Assembly: GCA_002600635.1 (NCBI GenBank)
Contig: CP021372.1
Span: forward strand, 265,001-329,000
DNA: 64,000 bases
Origin: Rhizobium sp. ACO-34A
Lineage (GTDB): Bacteria; Pseudomonadota; Alphaproteobacteria; Rhizobiales; Rhizobiaceae
Reading direction: 5' to 3'
The notes below the pieces were generated by a model. The model made no database searches and had not been told where the DNA came from. It worked only from the letters and a program-made list of their open reading frames with translations. The translations under genes and the position numbers were made by a program. Numbering within the stretch: the first letter of the stretch is position 1; each line of letters begins with the position of its first letter. Shown one piece after another: positions 10,205-19,140 of this stretch.

Positions 10205-10660
10205 ATGGCAGCACAGATCTTCACTAAAGAATTCGGTTACAGGCTCGGTCGCACCGCAAGGCGCGCGGTACGAAGCTATCTGCGCCATGAACGGACTACG
10301 GCAGATTGGCTTGCGGTTCAGGGCGTTCCCGCTGTTCTCACGACACCATTGCTCTGGGGCATCAAGCTCGCGGTCGCTGGCTCGTTGCTCTATATTGCCT
10401 TCTGGTTGGCGATGCTGGTTGTGTTTGCGATCGCTGTAGTATTGGTGGCGCCGAATATCGATTGGGACGATGATCAGCAGCCAGAATGGCGTATGGGTTT
10501 GGCCGGATATGGCTTGTATCGGGGCGAAATCAGGATTGATCCTATGATCCAGACGATGAGGATGCAATTTCTTGATCTTCATCTTAAAGTTGGTGCAATC
10601 GGCGAAATGCTCTTAGACCCTGCTGATTTTGCTCCATCGGTTCCCGTTGTCATCATCTGA
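10205..10660 (+). CDS. DUF3742 ICE membrane protein, 3' frameshift
   Basis: A DUF3742 protein, a marker of MPF_G elements with unknown function. It starts FGYRLGRTARRAVRSYLRHERTTADWL, has a hydrophobic stretch (about residues 45-85), and ends its conserved part at EWRMGLAGYGLYRGEIRIDP. One base seems to be missing near 10543. With it restored, the protein would end YDPDDEDAIS and stop at 10573-10575, just before the convergent traG gene at 10579. As it stands the frame runs 85 bases further and overlaps the traG end. Confidence 0.8.
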   Translation: MAAQIFTKEFGYRLGRTARRAVRSYLRHERTTADWLAVQGVPAVLTTPLLWGIKLAVAGSLLYIAFWLAMLVVFAIAVVLVAPNIDWDDDQQPEWRMGLAGYGLYRGEIRIDPMIQTMRMQFLDLHLKVGAIGEMLLDPADFAPSVPVVII

Positions 10661-12102
10661 GCAATCCCTCCCGCTCGCACGCCGACCCATCCAAGTGCGG
10701 CAACCCAAAAGGTCGGCATCACGATGAACATCGTCGCCATCACGAAGTTCAGCAGCATATCTCCATAAGCGTTGTTCAAACCCATCAACGGACCGAAGTT
10801 CGAATGGGGCGCGGCGTCGCGCGAGAACCAGCCGGAGCCATAGAGCGCGTCGAGGATCGTGCTGTCGATCCAGCGGGCGAACTGGAACCAGAAGTCGACA
10901 AAGAACAGCGCGAACTGAACGCAACTCACGGTGACGAGCATTTTCAGGTCATAGGTGCCGATCGCGAGTACGATGGGGATACAGATCACCAGTGCCGTCT
11001 TCAGGAACGACAGGACCATCGGCAGGGCCTGGCGGACGGCGTCCATGGCGGGGAAATAACCAATCGCCCCGACCGACATCCCGAAATCTCTGGCACCCCG
11101 CGTGATGGCGTTCGGTACGGTCGTGTCGATCTGGCCGCCATAGTCGGAATAGACCTGCCCCTGGCTGATGGTCTGGTTCCGGGGCGCGGCAATGGCGCGG
11201 ATGACGGAATTGTCGAGGTCGTCGCGCGAGATGAACCCCGCCCAATTGGCCATGCGGGACATGAGGCCGGCATCGACCTGCGCCAGCAGCCGGTCGCGAA
11301 GGCCGGTGCTGGCATCGCTCCACCATTCGCTGCAAGTGGGATAGCCGCCGCCGCTCGGTCCCTCGGACAGGCCGGCATCGCGGGTGCTGTCATAGGGCCA
11401 GGCATCGCGCGGCGTGGCGGAGCGATAGGTGTCGTAATAGCCGGCGGTGTCGAGGAAGAAGGTCGAGCCGATCCAGCTCACGTCGTTCCTCTGCTCCTCG
11501 GAAAGCTCCGGCCGGTTCATGAATAACTTGGCGCGAGCCGGCCCGTAGCAGTTCAGCGAGAAGTCCCTGACCTCCTGAGCTAACAATGGATCGTCGATGC
11601 GCGTGGCGTCGATCTCCATGCGCATCTGCCGCAGGTCCGTGCCGCAGGGAATGGCGGCGACGGCGGCCCCCGTGATCGCCCTCGAAATCGAATGCATGAA
11701 GAACCACCAGACCGGAACCTTGGCTGACTGGCTGTTGAGCGTCGTGAACGACTGCGACCAGCCGGTATCGTTCGGTTGCGGGGCGTTGACCTGGCATTGT
11801 GTCGATCGGCTGCTGTCGAACTGGACGGTGTTGAGGTCGACGTCGATGAACGGAATACCGGCGAACATGATGACGACGATCGCGACGAAGACGCGGTTTT
11901 CGATCCGCATGGAGGAAAGCACGCCCTTGTTGCCTTCATCGGTGCCCTCAGCGCGGGCGCGCAGCCATTCCTGAATAATGATGGCGAGGAAGGGGATCGC
12001 GAAGACGCCACTGGCGACCAGCACGGCCCAGATACCGTTGTGGACGATCCAGGCGACGAGCGTCAGGTAATATTCGAGGTAGTCGGTGGTGTAGAGCGTC
12101 AT
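10579..12102 (-). CDS. traG: TraG N-terminal-domain transfer protein
   Basis: A 507-residue inner-membrane protein of the conjugative TraG-N family, needed for pilus assembly or mating-pair stabilisation in F-like and ICE systems. Membrane segments lie near the N-terminus (VAWIVHNGIWAVLVASGVFAIPFLAIII and VFVAIVVIMFAGIPF) and in the C-terminal third (LSFLKTALVICIPIVLAIG and following). The long loop between has Cys residues typical of a periplasmic domain. Last gene of the transfer operon; its end meets DUF3742. Confidence 0.9.
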   Translation of the reverse strand: MTLYTTDYLEYYLTLVAWIVHNGIWAVLVASGVFAIPFLAIIIQEWLRARAEGTDEGNKGVLSSMRIENRVFVAIVVIMFAGIPFIDVDLNTVQFDSSRSTQCQVNAPQPNDTGWSQSFTTLNSQSAKVPVWWFFMHSISRAITGAAVAAIPCGTDLRQMRMEIDATRIDDPLLAQEVRDFSLNCYGPARAKLFMNRPELSEEQRNDVSWIGSTFFLDTAGYYDTYRSATPRDAWPYDSTRDAGLSEGPSGGGYPTCSEWWSDASTGLRDRLLAQVDAGLMSRMANWAGFISRDDLDNSVIRAIAAPRNQTISQGQVYSDYGGQIDTTVPNAITRGARDFGMSVGAIGYFPAMDAVRQALPMVLSFLKTALVICIPIVLAIGTYDLKMLVTVSCVQFALFFVDFWFQFARWIDSTILDALYGSGWFSRDAAPHSNFGPLMGLNNAYGDMLLNFVMATMFIVMPTFWVAALGWVGVRAGGIAQMMTTGTDGAKSAGSKSISPIAPTLR

Positions 12103-12117
12103 GGGAACATTCCCGAC

Positions 12118-12468
12118 CTAAGCGGATTGAAACAGCAGGCTGGCCTCGAGAACGAGGATGGTGGCAACCGCGGCGATCTCCAGCCGCAACAGGTGGTGGC
12201 CGGTCTCCCGATCCTGCTCGCGGGCAAGCAATCTTTTCCGCATCCAGATCCAGCCCGTGACGGTCCCGGCATAGAGGACGAGACGCCAGATCAGAAACCA
12301 GGCGGAATGTCGTCGCATCCACTGTTCCCAGGCATGAACATCGCCGACCAGGCCAATGCCGACCAGATTGGCGACAACGGCCACTCCGAGAAACAGCAGG
12401 GCCCATGCCAGCACGGCACCGATCCGGCGGATCGGAAACCGATCTGAACGGAGCTTGTGCGGCGTCAT
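12118..12468 (-). CDS. Small ICE membrane protein
   Basis: 116 residues with three predicted membrane segments (about 15-38, 55-74, 93-113) and basic loops, notably a KRLLAREQDRETGHHLLRLE stretch. The start overlaps the end of the TIGR03755 gene by 4 bases, so it is in the transfer operon. Similar small proteins sit between the TraG- and TIGR03755-like genes in MPF_G elements. No function known to me. Confidence 0.75.
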   Translation of the reverse strand: MTPHKLRSDRFPIRRIGAVLAWALLFLGVAVVANLVGIGLVGDVHAWEQWMRRHSAWFLIWRLVLYAGTVTGWIWMRKRLLAREQDRETGHHLLRLEIAAVATILVLEASLLFQSA

Positions 12469-13871
12469 GGATTTGCCCCGTTGGATTTCTGCTGCTGCAA
12501 TTCGATCAGCCTGTTGCGGATCGGATCGCCTTCATCGACCCCTTCGGATGCCCCGCCGCGGATGAGCTGACGCGTGAGAATGAACCACGGTGAGTTGTTG
12601 GTCATTTCCCTGCGCAGTTCGAATTCGGTCTTGAGGTTCTGGATCTCCCGATCGAGATTGTCGCTTTCCTTGCCGATCGCCTCCTGAGCCAGCTTGTTGG
12701 CGGCCACATTGGGTTCCTTGCGTCCGGTCAGCAGGGTTCGCTGAAGCAGAAGAGCTTTTTCCAGCGCGCTTGCAAAAGCGGCGTCGGAGGTGAGGCGGCG
12801 GGTCAGGACGTCCTTGTCGGGTTCGTCACGCAGCGCTTCGATCACGCCGCGGGTGATGGGCAAGGATGCGCTGCTGACGGTCTGAAGGTTCTCCGAATTA
12901 GGGTCCTTGCTGCCATCAACCAGTTCCTGCATCGTTCCCCACCGAGCATCGAACTCTTCCTGAACCATCGGCGTCAGCCCAACGCCGGGTGTGGCCTGCG
13001 TCTTGGTGCAGTCCTCGCATGTCTGCTGGACCTGCTCGCCGAGAACGCGGGTCGCGAAGTCGACGGCCTTCTCCGGCGAATCCCAGGTCTGGCAGGCAAG
13101 GCGCTCGCCGCAACTGGACGAGTCTATCGCGGATGTATCCTCCACATCGCGGCCGTTGACCAGATTGTAGCCGGCGCGCGTCACGTCGGCGACGATCTTG
13201 ATCGGCTTCTGGCCGGCGCCGCCGGCATTCTCGCCACCCACCCACGGCACGCCCTCGTTGCCCTTGCTGTTCTCTGCTTCCTCGACCGCGGAGACGGCAT
13301 CGGTGCTCTGGACGGATTTCTTGAGCACGAGGCCCTCGGCGATCTGGTCCCAACCGAGTTGCCCGCCGGCAATGTCGGCCATGCGGTTGGCGATCGCCCG
13401 GCAGGTCAGCTTTGAGCGGTCGAAGTCCAGACGCGCCTGCAGCACGCCATTGGTGAGGAGATTGTAGAGGGCGGGATCGGCACGCTGGATGATCAGGGCG
13501 GGCAGGGAGGCGACCGCCGACGTGGCGTTCTGAACCACCTCCGACATGATCCGCTGGAACCCCTGCGTGATGCCGTTCAACTGGTTCTTGAGCGTGGTCA
13601 TGATGCTCATGTTCCCGCAGATCAGGTTGCTGTTCCAGCCGACACCGACGCCGATGGAATACATGCTCGCCGCACCCGTCATGGTCACGGCCCGACCACC
13701 GCCGATATTGTAGAGCACGGTGTCGTCCATGGTCTTTCCCTGGTACTGAAAACTGTACGGGCTGTTCTGGGCATGGACGGGTAAGCAAGAGAGAACCACA
13801 ACACCGGCCAGCAGGCCGGCTTGCAATCGGTAGCGAATACGAGAACGGGAATGGGATGAGGAAATCGTCAC
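12465..13871 (-). CDS. TIGR03755-family ICE transfer protein
   Basis: A 468-residue exported protein. The signal peptide ends near VHAQ (residue 35). The mature start NSPYSFQYQGKTMDDTVLYNIGGG and the motif GVGVGWNSNLICGNMSIMTTLKNQLNG are typical of TIGR03755, which resembles TraH. It has six or more Cys (including CGERLACQTW and CEDCTKTQ), which suggests periplasmic disulfides and fits the DsbA-like gene on the element. The second half is helical and charged. It lies in the operon between the TraU-like gene and the small membrane gene. Confidence 0.9.
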   Translation of the reverse strand: MTISSSHSRSRIRYRLQAGLLAGVVVLSCLPVHAQNSPYSFQYQGKTMDDTVLYNIGGGRAVTMTGAASMYSIGVGVGWNSNLICGNMSIMTTLKNQLNGITQGFQRIMSEVVQNATSAVASLPALIIQRADPALYNLLTNGVLQARLDFDRSKLTCRAIANRMADIAGGQLGWDQIAEGLVLKKSVQSTDAVSAVEEAENSKGNEGVPWVGGENAGGAGQKPIKIVADVTRAGYNLVNGRDVEDTSAIDSSSCGERLACQTWDSPEKAVDFATRVLGEQVQQTCEDCTKTQATPGVGLTPMVQEEFDARWGTMQELVDGSKDPNSENLQTVSSASLPITRGVIEALRDEPDKDVLTRRLTSDAAFASALEKALLLQRTLLTGRKEPNVAANKLAQEAIGKESDNLDREIQNLKTEFELRREMTNNSPWFILTRQLIRGGASEGVDEGDPIRNRLIELQQQKSNGANP

Positions 13872-13884
13872 GGGTTCGGTCCTC

Positions 13885-14820
13885 TCAATCGAAGTTCATG
13901 CTGCCGAGGAACACCTGACCGCGCCGCTGGCAGCAGCTATAGGGCCGCCACAGCGCCCAGGCGAAATCGCCCTGCTTTGCCTGGACGCGGGTGTTGGTGT
14001 TCGGAAACACGGCGCAGGAGTTGGTGAGCGTCGGGGTGAGTTCCTGCCATTTGCCGGTCCTGGCATCGCCTTCGACCAGTTCACCGGCCGGCCAGTAGCC
14101 GTCGCGGGGACTGGCGAGCAGGGGCTGGTAGACGTGCGGCTGGCCGCGGCGGGTGACGATATCGCCGGCGCGCTGTGCGACCACGGCGCTGCCCTTGTAG
14201 TCATCGGCCTGGTGCTGGAAGCCGCCACGCGGATAGACATTGCCCCAGAGGTTCATGGAGGTTCTGGCGCCGATCTCACGCCGGCCGGGGATCAGGGCTT
14301 CCGGGTAGACGGATTCCGGCAGATTGTAGCGCCAGGCGATCGTATCGAGCGTCGAGAGGAAGTAGGGGATCAACGGCTTTCCGGCCCCCTCGCAGGCAAA
14401 ACCGAACGTGCCGGCGAACCCACTGAACGCGCCGCCGGCCGGGTGGCCGATCACGTCGGCATTCTTGAATTTCTGGAGGTTGTTCTCGTTCGGCTGGCTG
14501 GTCGTTCCGTCGCCGCCGCTGACGGCGGTGGGATTGGCGACGCTGAGGAGACGCACTTCCATCCACGGGTTCGCGCCGGTGTTGGAATAGCTGGAGACTA
14601 CCGCATCCGGCACATAATGGCGGATCTTGACGGAGGTTCGCACCGAGCAGCCGAAGAAGCCGCATCTGAGCCAGTAGCAGATGCCGACGACCCGATATTC
14701 GAGGCAATCGGGAGAAAGGGCAGATGCGGCGATCGAAGCGGTGTCGAGTGCGGCGGCCGACGATGCGCAGCCGAGCATGATGCCGACGACGCCGGCGCGC
14801 AGGCGATTGGAGAGCTTCAT
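13885..14820 (-). CDS. TraU-like protein, TIGR03756
   Basis: A 311-residue exported protein with a signal peptide cleaved near SSAAALD. The Cys-rich N-terminal region (LSPDCLEYRVVGICYWLRCGFFGCSV) and the end WALWRPYSCCQRRGQVFLG are hallmarks of TraU/TIGR03756, a periplasmic factor for pilus assembly. The stop overlaps the next start by 4 bases on the upstream side (TIGR03757 at 14817), so translation is coupled. Confidence 0.92.
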   Translation of the reverse strand: MKLSNRLRAGVVGIMLGCASSAAALDTASIAASALSPDCLEYRVVGICYWLRCGFFGCSVRTSVKIRHYVPDAVVSSYSNTGANPWMEVRLLSVANPTAVSGGDGTTSQPNENNLQKFKNADVIGHPAGGAFSGFAGTFGFACEGAGKPLIPYFLSTLDTIAWRYNLPESVYPEALIPGRREIGARTSMNLWGNVYPRGGFQHQADDYKGSAVVAQRAGDIVTRRGQPHVYQPLLASPRDGYWPAGELVEGDARTGKWQELTPTLTNSCAVFPNTNTRVQAKQGDFAWALWRPYSCCQRRGQVFLGSMNFD

Positions 14821-15260
14821 TTCTGCTCCCTCCGGTATTCTTCGATCCGCGCCACGGCCTTCGCAATGTCAGCCTCGCCATAGACGACGTAGCGCCGGTC
14901 GACCACGACGGCGGGAAGCGTGGCGATGCCGAGGCTCCAGGCATCGGCTACGCCCTGATAGGCGGCGGCGATCTCCTGTTGCAGCCCTGCTCCGCCTTCC
15001 TGCAAACGCTGCCGGGCGATGGTTTCGGCGCTGTTCTGGTTGGCGGGAAGATTGGCCGACAGCCGTTCTTCGATCGCGCTGGCGTCATCGAGATAGGCCA
15101 CTGTCACATCGGCAGGAGCGGAAATGGAAATGGATCGCGTCGTGAAGACCTTGATCTCCGCGGCCGATACGTTTTCGAACGCGACCGTGCCGAGCAGGAT
15201 GCTGGTCGATGCGATCGGAAAGCCTTTGGTCAGGAAAATAGAAAGAAGCGAATGAGGCAT
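14817..15260 (-). CDS. TIGR03757-family ICE protein
   Basis: About 147 residues, exported, with a hydrophobic N-terminus ending around SAAEIKVF. Conserved features are EIKVFTTRSISI, then VAYLDDASAIEERLSANLP, then LGIATLPAVVVDRRYVVYGEADI, a thioredoxin-like fold without the C-x-x-C. This is the TIGR03757 type, related to the TrbC/TraW group. I chose the ATG at 15260, preceded by ggag, over an upstream start at 15305. It sits between the TraU-like gene and an unknown gene. Confidence 0.88.
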   Translation of the reverse strand: MPHSLLSIFLTKGFPIASTSILLGTVAFENVSAAEIKVFTTRSISISAPADVTVAYLDDASAIEERLSANLPANQNSAETIARQRLQEGGAGLQQEIAAAYQGVADAWSLGIATLPAVVVDRRYVVYGEADIAKAVARIEEYRREQK

Positions 15261-15323
15261 CACGGGCTCCGGGAAACGGCGTCGTTCTGGAGCTTGGACA
15301 TTCATCCCGAACCGGGTGTCGGG

Positions 15324-15815
15324 TCAGTCAACAATTGGAACGGGGAGGCAACCGGATTTCAATACATCGCCAGAAGCCGGGAATGGCTTCTCCAGGATGA
15401 GCAAGCCGCCCTTCGTCAGGCCGCATTTTCGCCATCCGGCTTTGAGGAAGCAGAAGCCTGGATTCGTGCTCCGGATGGCCTTCGGATTGACGTAGGTATA
15501 GCGCCGCTCACCAGGCCACACGAAATCAGCGACGGCGTCAGCCTGTCGGATAAGCTCGGACGAGCGGTGCGGGCCTTCGTTGCGGAAGACGGAGCAGTTG
15601 ATGCCCTCTTCGCCGCGTCGATCGACGAACTTCCGCCAGACGAACATGGCCGAGCCGTGGGCTGTTCTAAGCACGATCTTCTCGCCGGGGCCGGCGAAGA
15701 GCCTGCGCTTGCGTCCATGGCGATATTGCCGGCATGAGTAGTGCCGCTCGAATAGGTCAAGGCAGACACAATCCCCGTCCTTCGTCAAAAACCATAGCGT
15801 CGGCAGGCTGGTCAT
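15324..15815 (-). CDS. Conserved unknown protein in tra operon
   Basis: 163 residues, basic, with eight Cys and several Trp. Readable blocks are RTAHGSAMFVWRKFVDRRGEEGINCSVFRNEG, HRSSELIRQADAVADFVWPGERRYTYVNPKAI and GFCFLKAGWRKCGLTKGGLLILEKP. The middle block resembles small uncharacterised proteins of phages and ICEs in which the Asn-Glu-Gly and Tyr-Val-Asn-Pro parts are kept. No signal peptide. The start overlaps the TraC stop by one base. It is not one of the standard transfer proteins, so it may be cargo within the operon. Confidence 0.7.
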   Translation of the reverse strand: MTSLPTLWFLTKDGDCVCLDLFERHYSCRQYRHGRKRRLFAGPGEKIVLRTAHGSAMFVWRKFVDRRGEEGINCSVFRNEGPHRSSELIRQADAVADFVWPGERRYTYVNPKAIRSTNPGFCFLKAGWRKCGLTKGGLLILEKPFPASGDVLKSGCLPVPIVD

Positions 15816-18694
15816 CAGCCCGGCTCATCCAGCTCGTCCATCGGCAGCGTTTCGATGCCGCGCATGCGGTCCATCCGCTCGGCGATCTTGAAGGCGGCAT
15901 TCAGTTCGCCGATTCCGTGCTCCTGCATGAGCTGGAACCGCTCGGCTTTCTCTTCGGGCTCGGTCATGGCAAGCGCCAGATAGAGGCTTGGCGGGACGGC
16001 GCGGAACAACAGCTCCATCGAGCGTGAGAGGATCACGCCCTCGGTGAACTTGCCGGCTTCTTTGCGGGCCGAAAGCATCAGCGCCTTCTGCGAGGGATTG
16101 AGTTCGCGGAACCGGGCGATCTTCTCGACCTCGTCCGGCGGCATGGAGAGGCAGATCCACCATTCGATCATCGAGAGCATGGGTTCGGCTGCCCTCGGCA
16201 GGTCGTCGAGGTTCTGGGTGGCGAGCCAATACCATGCGCCGAGCTTGCGCCACATCTTGGTGATCTTCACCACATAGGGGGCGAGCAGCGGGTTCTTCGT
16301 GATGATGTGGCCTTCATCCGTGACGTTGATGATCGGACGGCCGAGGAACTGGTCGCGCTCGGCGATATTGTTGACCGTGTTGATCAGCGAGATGTAGGCG
16401 ATGGAGAGCTGGGCGTTGTAGCCCTCGCGTGCGAAGGTGGCGAGGTCGACGACGGTGATGTCGGCCTCCGGCCATGGGGTGCCGGGCCGGTCGAACATTT
16501 CGCCATCGACACCCTGGCAAAACATATCCATCGCGTCGGCCATTTCGAGGAGGCGAGCGCGGCGCGTTTCGGGAATCGTGGAGTCCTGACCCCGCTCGCG
16601 CAGCGCATCGCGCACGTCGCGGGTCAGCACGGTCCGTTTCGCCGGCACGCAGCGATGGGCGGCGTCGAGAATGCATTGCCTGATCAAGCTGCGGTCGGCG
16701 CGCGTCATGCGCGCCTCTTCCTTGTCCTCGCCGCCGGTGATCATCAGCCGAGCGGTGATCTCCAACTCGCCGAGCACATCGCGCTGTTCATCGCTCTCGA
16801 TCGTGTCTTTCTGCTCCCGATCCTCGTCCAGCGCGTCGGCGTCCAGCGTCTGCACCTTGCCCGGCGTTTCTACCAGCCTCCAGGCATCGGCGAAGGGCGC
16901 GAGACTGACGCCAGCGCCGGGCGACAGTTTTACACGGTGCACGGTGAGCCCGAGCCTTGCGGCGAAATCGCCGAACAGGCCGAAGGAATTGCCGGCCTCG
17001 ACGATGAACAGCCGCGGCCGATAGATGGCGGTGATCTGGTTGAGGATATTGTTGAGGGTCGCCGACTTGCCGGAGCCGGTCGGGCCAAACAGGAAGAGAT
17101 GGGCGTTCATCTGTCGATCGAGGCGGTTCAAGGGATCGAAGGTAACGGTTCCGCCACCGCGATTGAAGAAGGTGATCCCTGGATGCCCGGTGCCGGGGCT
17201 ACGGCCCCAGAAGGGGGCGAGGTTGGCGGCATGCTGGGCGAACATCAGTTGCGTGTACCATTGCCGCCGGTCCTTCATCGGATCGTAGACGCAGGGAAGC
17301 CAGCGCAGGTAGGAGTTGAGAGGAGCGACCTCATCCTCCTCGCGGACCGGCTGAAGACCGGCATTGAGGAGGACGTTGCCGAGTTGCAATCCCCGTGCAT
17401 CCAGATCGGCAAGATTGCGGCCGCGCAGGTAGAAGGCGATGGCTCCACGATAGAGCTTGTGGGAGCCACCGATCAGGCCGCGTGCCTGCTGTACGTCCCG
17501 CAGCGTCTGTTCCGAGGCCAGCGTTTCGCCGACGGCCTTCTTCGCAAGCTGGTTCAGATGGGTTTCGAGCGTATCCTGCGGCGTGGCGACGAGCGTGAGG
17601 CACATCACCGTGTCCTCCGGCATCTGGTCCATCAGCGTGTTGATGGCGTCACCGCCCTTGCGGGTTTCGCCGGTGATATGACCGGCGGCGGGCGGCATGC
17701 GCAGGCGGTCGACCACGATCGTCCGGTGGGGAAGCCCGTCGAACTGCCAGACGCCGTTTTCCAGATCGGAGCGGGGCTGGCCGAAGAAGAGCCGCTGCGA
17801 AAAATCCGTGCCGCTGGCAAGCTCGACCTCACCGGGTTCGCTTTCCTCGGGATAGCTGGCCATACGATAGAAGCGTTCCCGGTCTTCCGCGCCTGGTCCC
17901 AACATGGTCGGATTGGGGTTGAACCAGCGCAGCAGCCAGTCGTGGATGCCGGCCGCATCGAGGCGGCGGGTCTTGATACCGGCATTGGCAAGACCACCCG
18001 CCAGCCGCTCGCAGGTTATGTTCAACGCCTGCTCGGGGGAAAGCCCGCGCCGCGCCGGACTCCGGTCGACACGCCGGTAGACGACCAGACGCACGCGCCT
18101 CGTCTGCCCGCGCCAGGGAAGATGGGTGACGGCGGTATCCTCGAACAGCCCGCCCGGCTTGGCGATGGCGCGCAGGTGATGGCCGAGAAAGCGCAGGTAG
18201 AAGTCGCTGAAGGCCGAGCCTTTGGCGCGTGGCTGCACATAGTCCGCCAGACTGTCGATATAGTGGTTCCAGTCGGCCTCGTCCTGCACGTAGAGCTGCA
18301 TCACCCATGGCGCTTCGTCCAGTTCGTCGAAACTGTCCTGAAGCGCGTTCTCGAGGGCGTCCCGCGCCCGGGCGAGCCAGCTTGCTTCCCGGCCCTCGGT
18401 GCCAACTGGCGTGAGTTCGTAAAAGGCCGCGACAGAGGCGCCGTCATCGAGAAGCATGGATTTGGAGTCCGGCAGGTACTCGGCCCATGGCAGCAGATCG
18501 GCAAAGGACGGCGCGACATCGTAGAGTTTCTGTTCATCGGCGCGCTTCGCCAGCCTGCTCCTGGGGTCGCGCATGCTGCCCGGTTCGGCAATCCCGTTCA
18601 TCGCCAATCCTATGACATGCCGATCCCAGGCATTGTCAGGCCCGGTTTCGGGGGTATCGGCTGCGTTATTTCGGGCGGAGAAGGGCCATCGCAT
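15815..18694 (-). CDS. traC: TraC-type conjugation ATPase, TIGR03744
   Basis: A 959-residue VirB4/TraC-family ATPase that powers pilus assembly and substrate transfer at the inner membrane. The Walker A motif FGPTGSGKSATLNNIL is near residue 535. Walker B-like and later parts read VVDLATFA, INVTDEGHIITKNPLLAPY and ATQNLDDLP. The N-terminal half is the TraC_F_IV-type domain. The length is usual for TIGR03744. The start overlaps the end of the lipoprotein gene by one base. The frame is intact across almost 2.9 kb. Confidence 0.95.
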   Translation of the reverse strand: MRWPFSARNNAADTPETGPDNAWDRHVIGLAMNGIAEPGSMRDPRSRLAKRADEQKLYDVAPSFADLLPWAEYLPDSKSMLLDDGASVAAFYELTPVGTEGREASWLARARDALENALQDSFDELDEAPWVMQLYVQDEADWNHYIDSLADYVQPRAKGSAFSDFYLRFLGHHLRAIAKPGGLFEDTAVTHLPWRGQTRRVRLVVYRRVDRSPARRGLSPEQALNITCERLAGGLANAGIKTRRLDAAGIHDWLLRWFNPNPTMLGPGAEDRERFYRMASYPEESEPGEVELASGTDFSQRLFFGQPRSDLENGVWQFDGLPHRTIVVDRLRMPPAAGHITGETRKGGDAINTLMDQMPEDTVMCLTLVATPQDTLETHLNQLAKKAVGETLASEQTLRDVQQARGLIGGSHKLYRGAIAFYLRGRNLADLDARGLQLGNVLLNAGLQPVREEDEVAPLNSYLRWLPCVYDPMKDRRQWYTQLMFAQHAANLAPFWGRSPGTGHPGITFFNRGGGTVTFDPLNRLDRQMNAHLFLFGPTGSGKSATLNNILNQITAIYRPRLFIVEAGNSFGLFGDFAARLGLTVHRVKLSPGAGVSLAPFADAWRLVETPGKVQTLDADALDEDREQKDTIESDEQRDVLGELEITARLMITGGEDKEEARMTRADRSLIRQCILDAAHRCVPAKRTVLTRDVRDALRERGQDSTIPETRRARLLEMADAMDMFCQGVDGEMFDRPGTPWPEADITVVDLATFAREGYNAQLSIAYISLINTVNNIAERDQFLGRPIINVTDEGHIITKNPLLAPYVVKITKMWRKLGAWYWLATQNLDDLPRAAEPMLSMIEWWICLSMPPDEVEKIARFRELNPSQKALMLSARKEAGKFTEGVILSRSMELLFRAVPPSLYLALAMTEPEEKAERFQLMQEHGIGELNAAFKIAERMDRMRGIETLPMDELDEPG

Positions 18695-19140
18695 CAGTAA
18701 TTCTCCGTCCGCTCGCCCGGCATGGCGTATTGCTGGCGCTGATAAAGCGGAAAGATTGTGGTGTAGCCCGGAACGGGAGCCGGATCGCTGCCGGTCAGAT
18801 GCGGGAATACATACATGGCGAGATCCGGGTTCGGCAGCCGGTGGAACTGGCTGTAAATCTCGTTTTGGGCCGTGCGGGTATAGCTGGCGGCAACCGCCGG
18901 CGCCGCCTTCAGGTCGGTTTCGGTCAAGGGACGGCGCAATGACTGGCGGGCGTCGAGCAATTGCCGGGCAGTCTGTCCGCTGCGGGCGCTGCCGCCTGTC
19001 TCACTGGTCCAGATATCCATCATGGTCCGGTTGTCATGGGGCAGCAGTTTGTCCTTGCTGGTTCCGCAGCCGGCAAGTGTCACGGCGACGGCCAGCACCG
19101 CCAGACCGTTAATTTGGCCGTTAATCCAGATCCTGCGCAT
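18694..19140 (-). CDS. TIGR03751 conjugal transfer lipoprotein
   Basis: 148 residues beginning MRRIWINGQINGLAVLAVAV and a lipobox LAGCGTS with Cys25, so it is probably anchored to the outer membrane like VirB7/TraV-type proteins. The conserved region TMMDIWTSETGGSARSGQTARQLLDARQSL and the Pro-rich end (FPHLTGSDPAPVPGYTTIFPLY) fit TIGR03751. The frame is open further upstream but that part lies within the TIGR03752 gene; the start here overlaps that gene by 20 bases. Confidence 0.92.
   Translation of the reverse strand: MRRIWINGQINGLAVLAVAVTLAGCGTSKDKLLPHDNRTMMDIWTSETGGSARSGQTARQLLDARQSLRRPLTETDLKAAPAVAASYTRTAQNEIYSQFHRLPNPDLAMYVFPHLTGSDPAPVPGYTTIFPLYQRQQYAMPGERTENY

Noticed and set aside
16307..18700. 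A 797-codon plus-strand open frame
   Set aside because: It is antisense to the TraC ATPase over its whole length and reads as low-complexity shadow of the high-GC gene; the minus-strand product has clear ATPase motifs.
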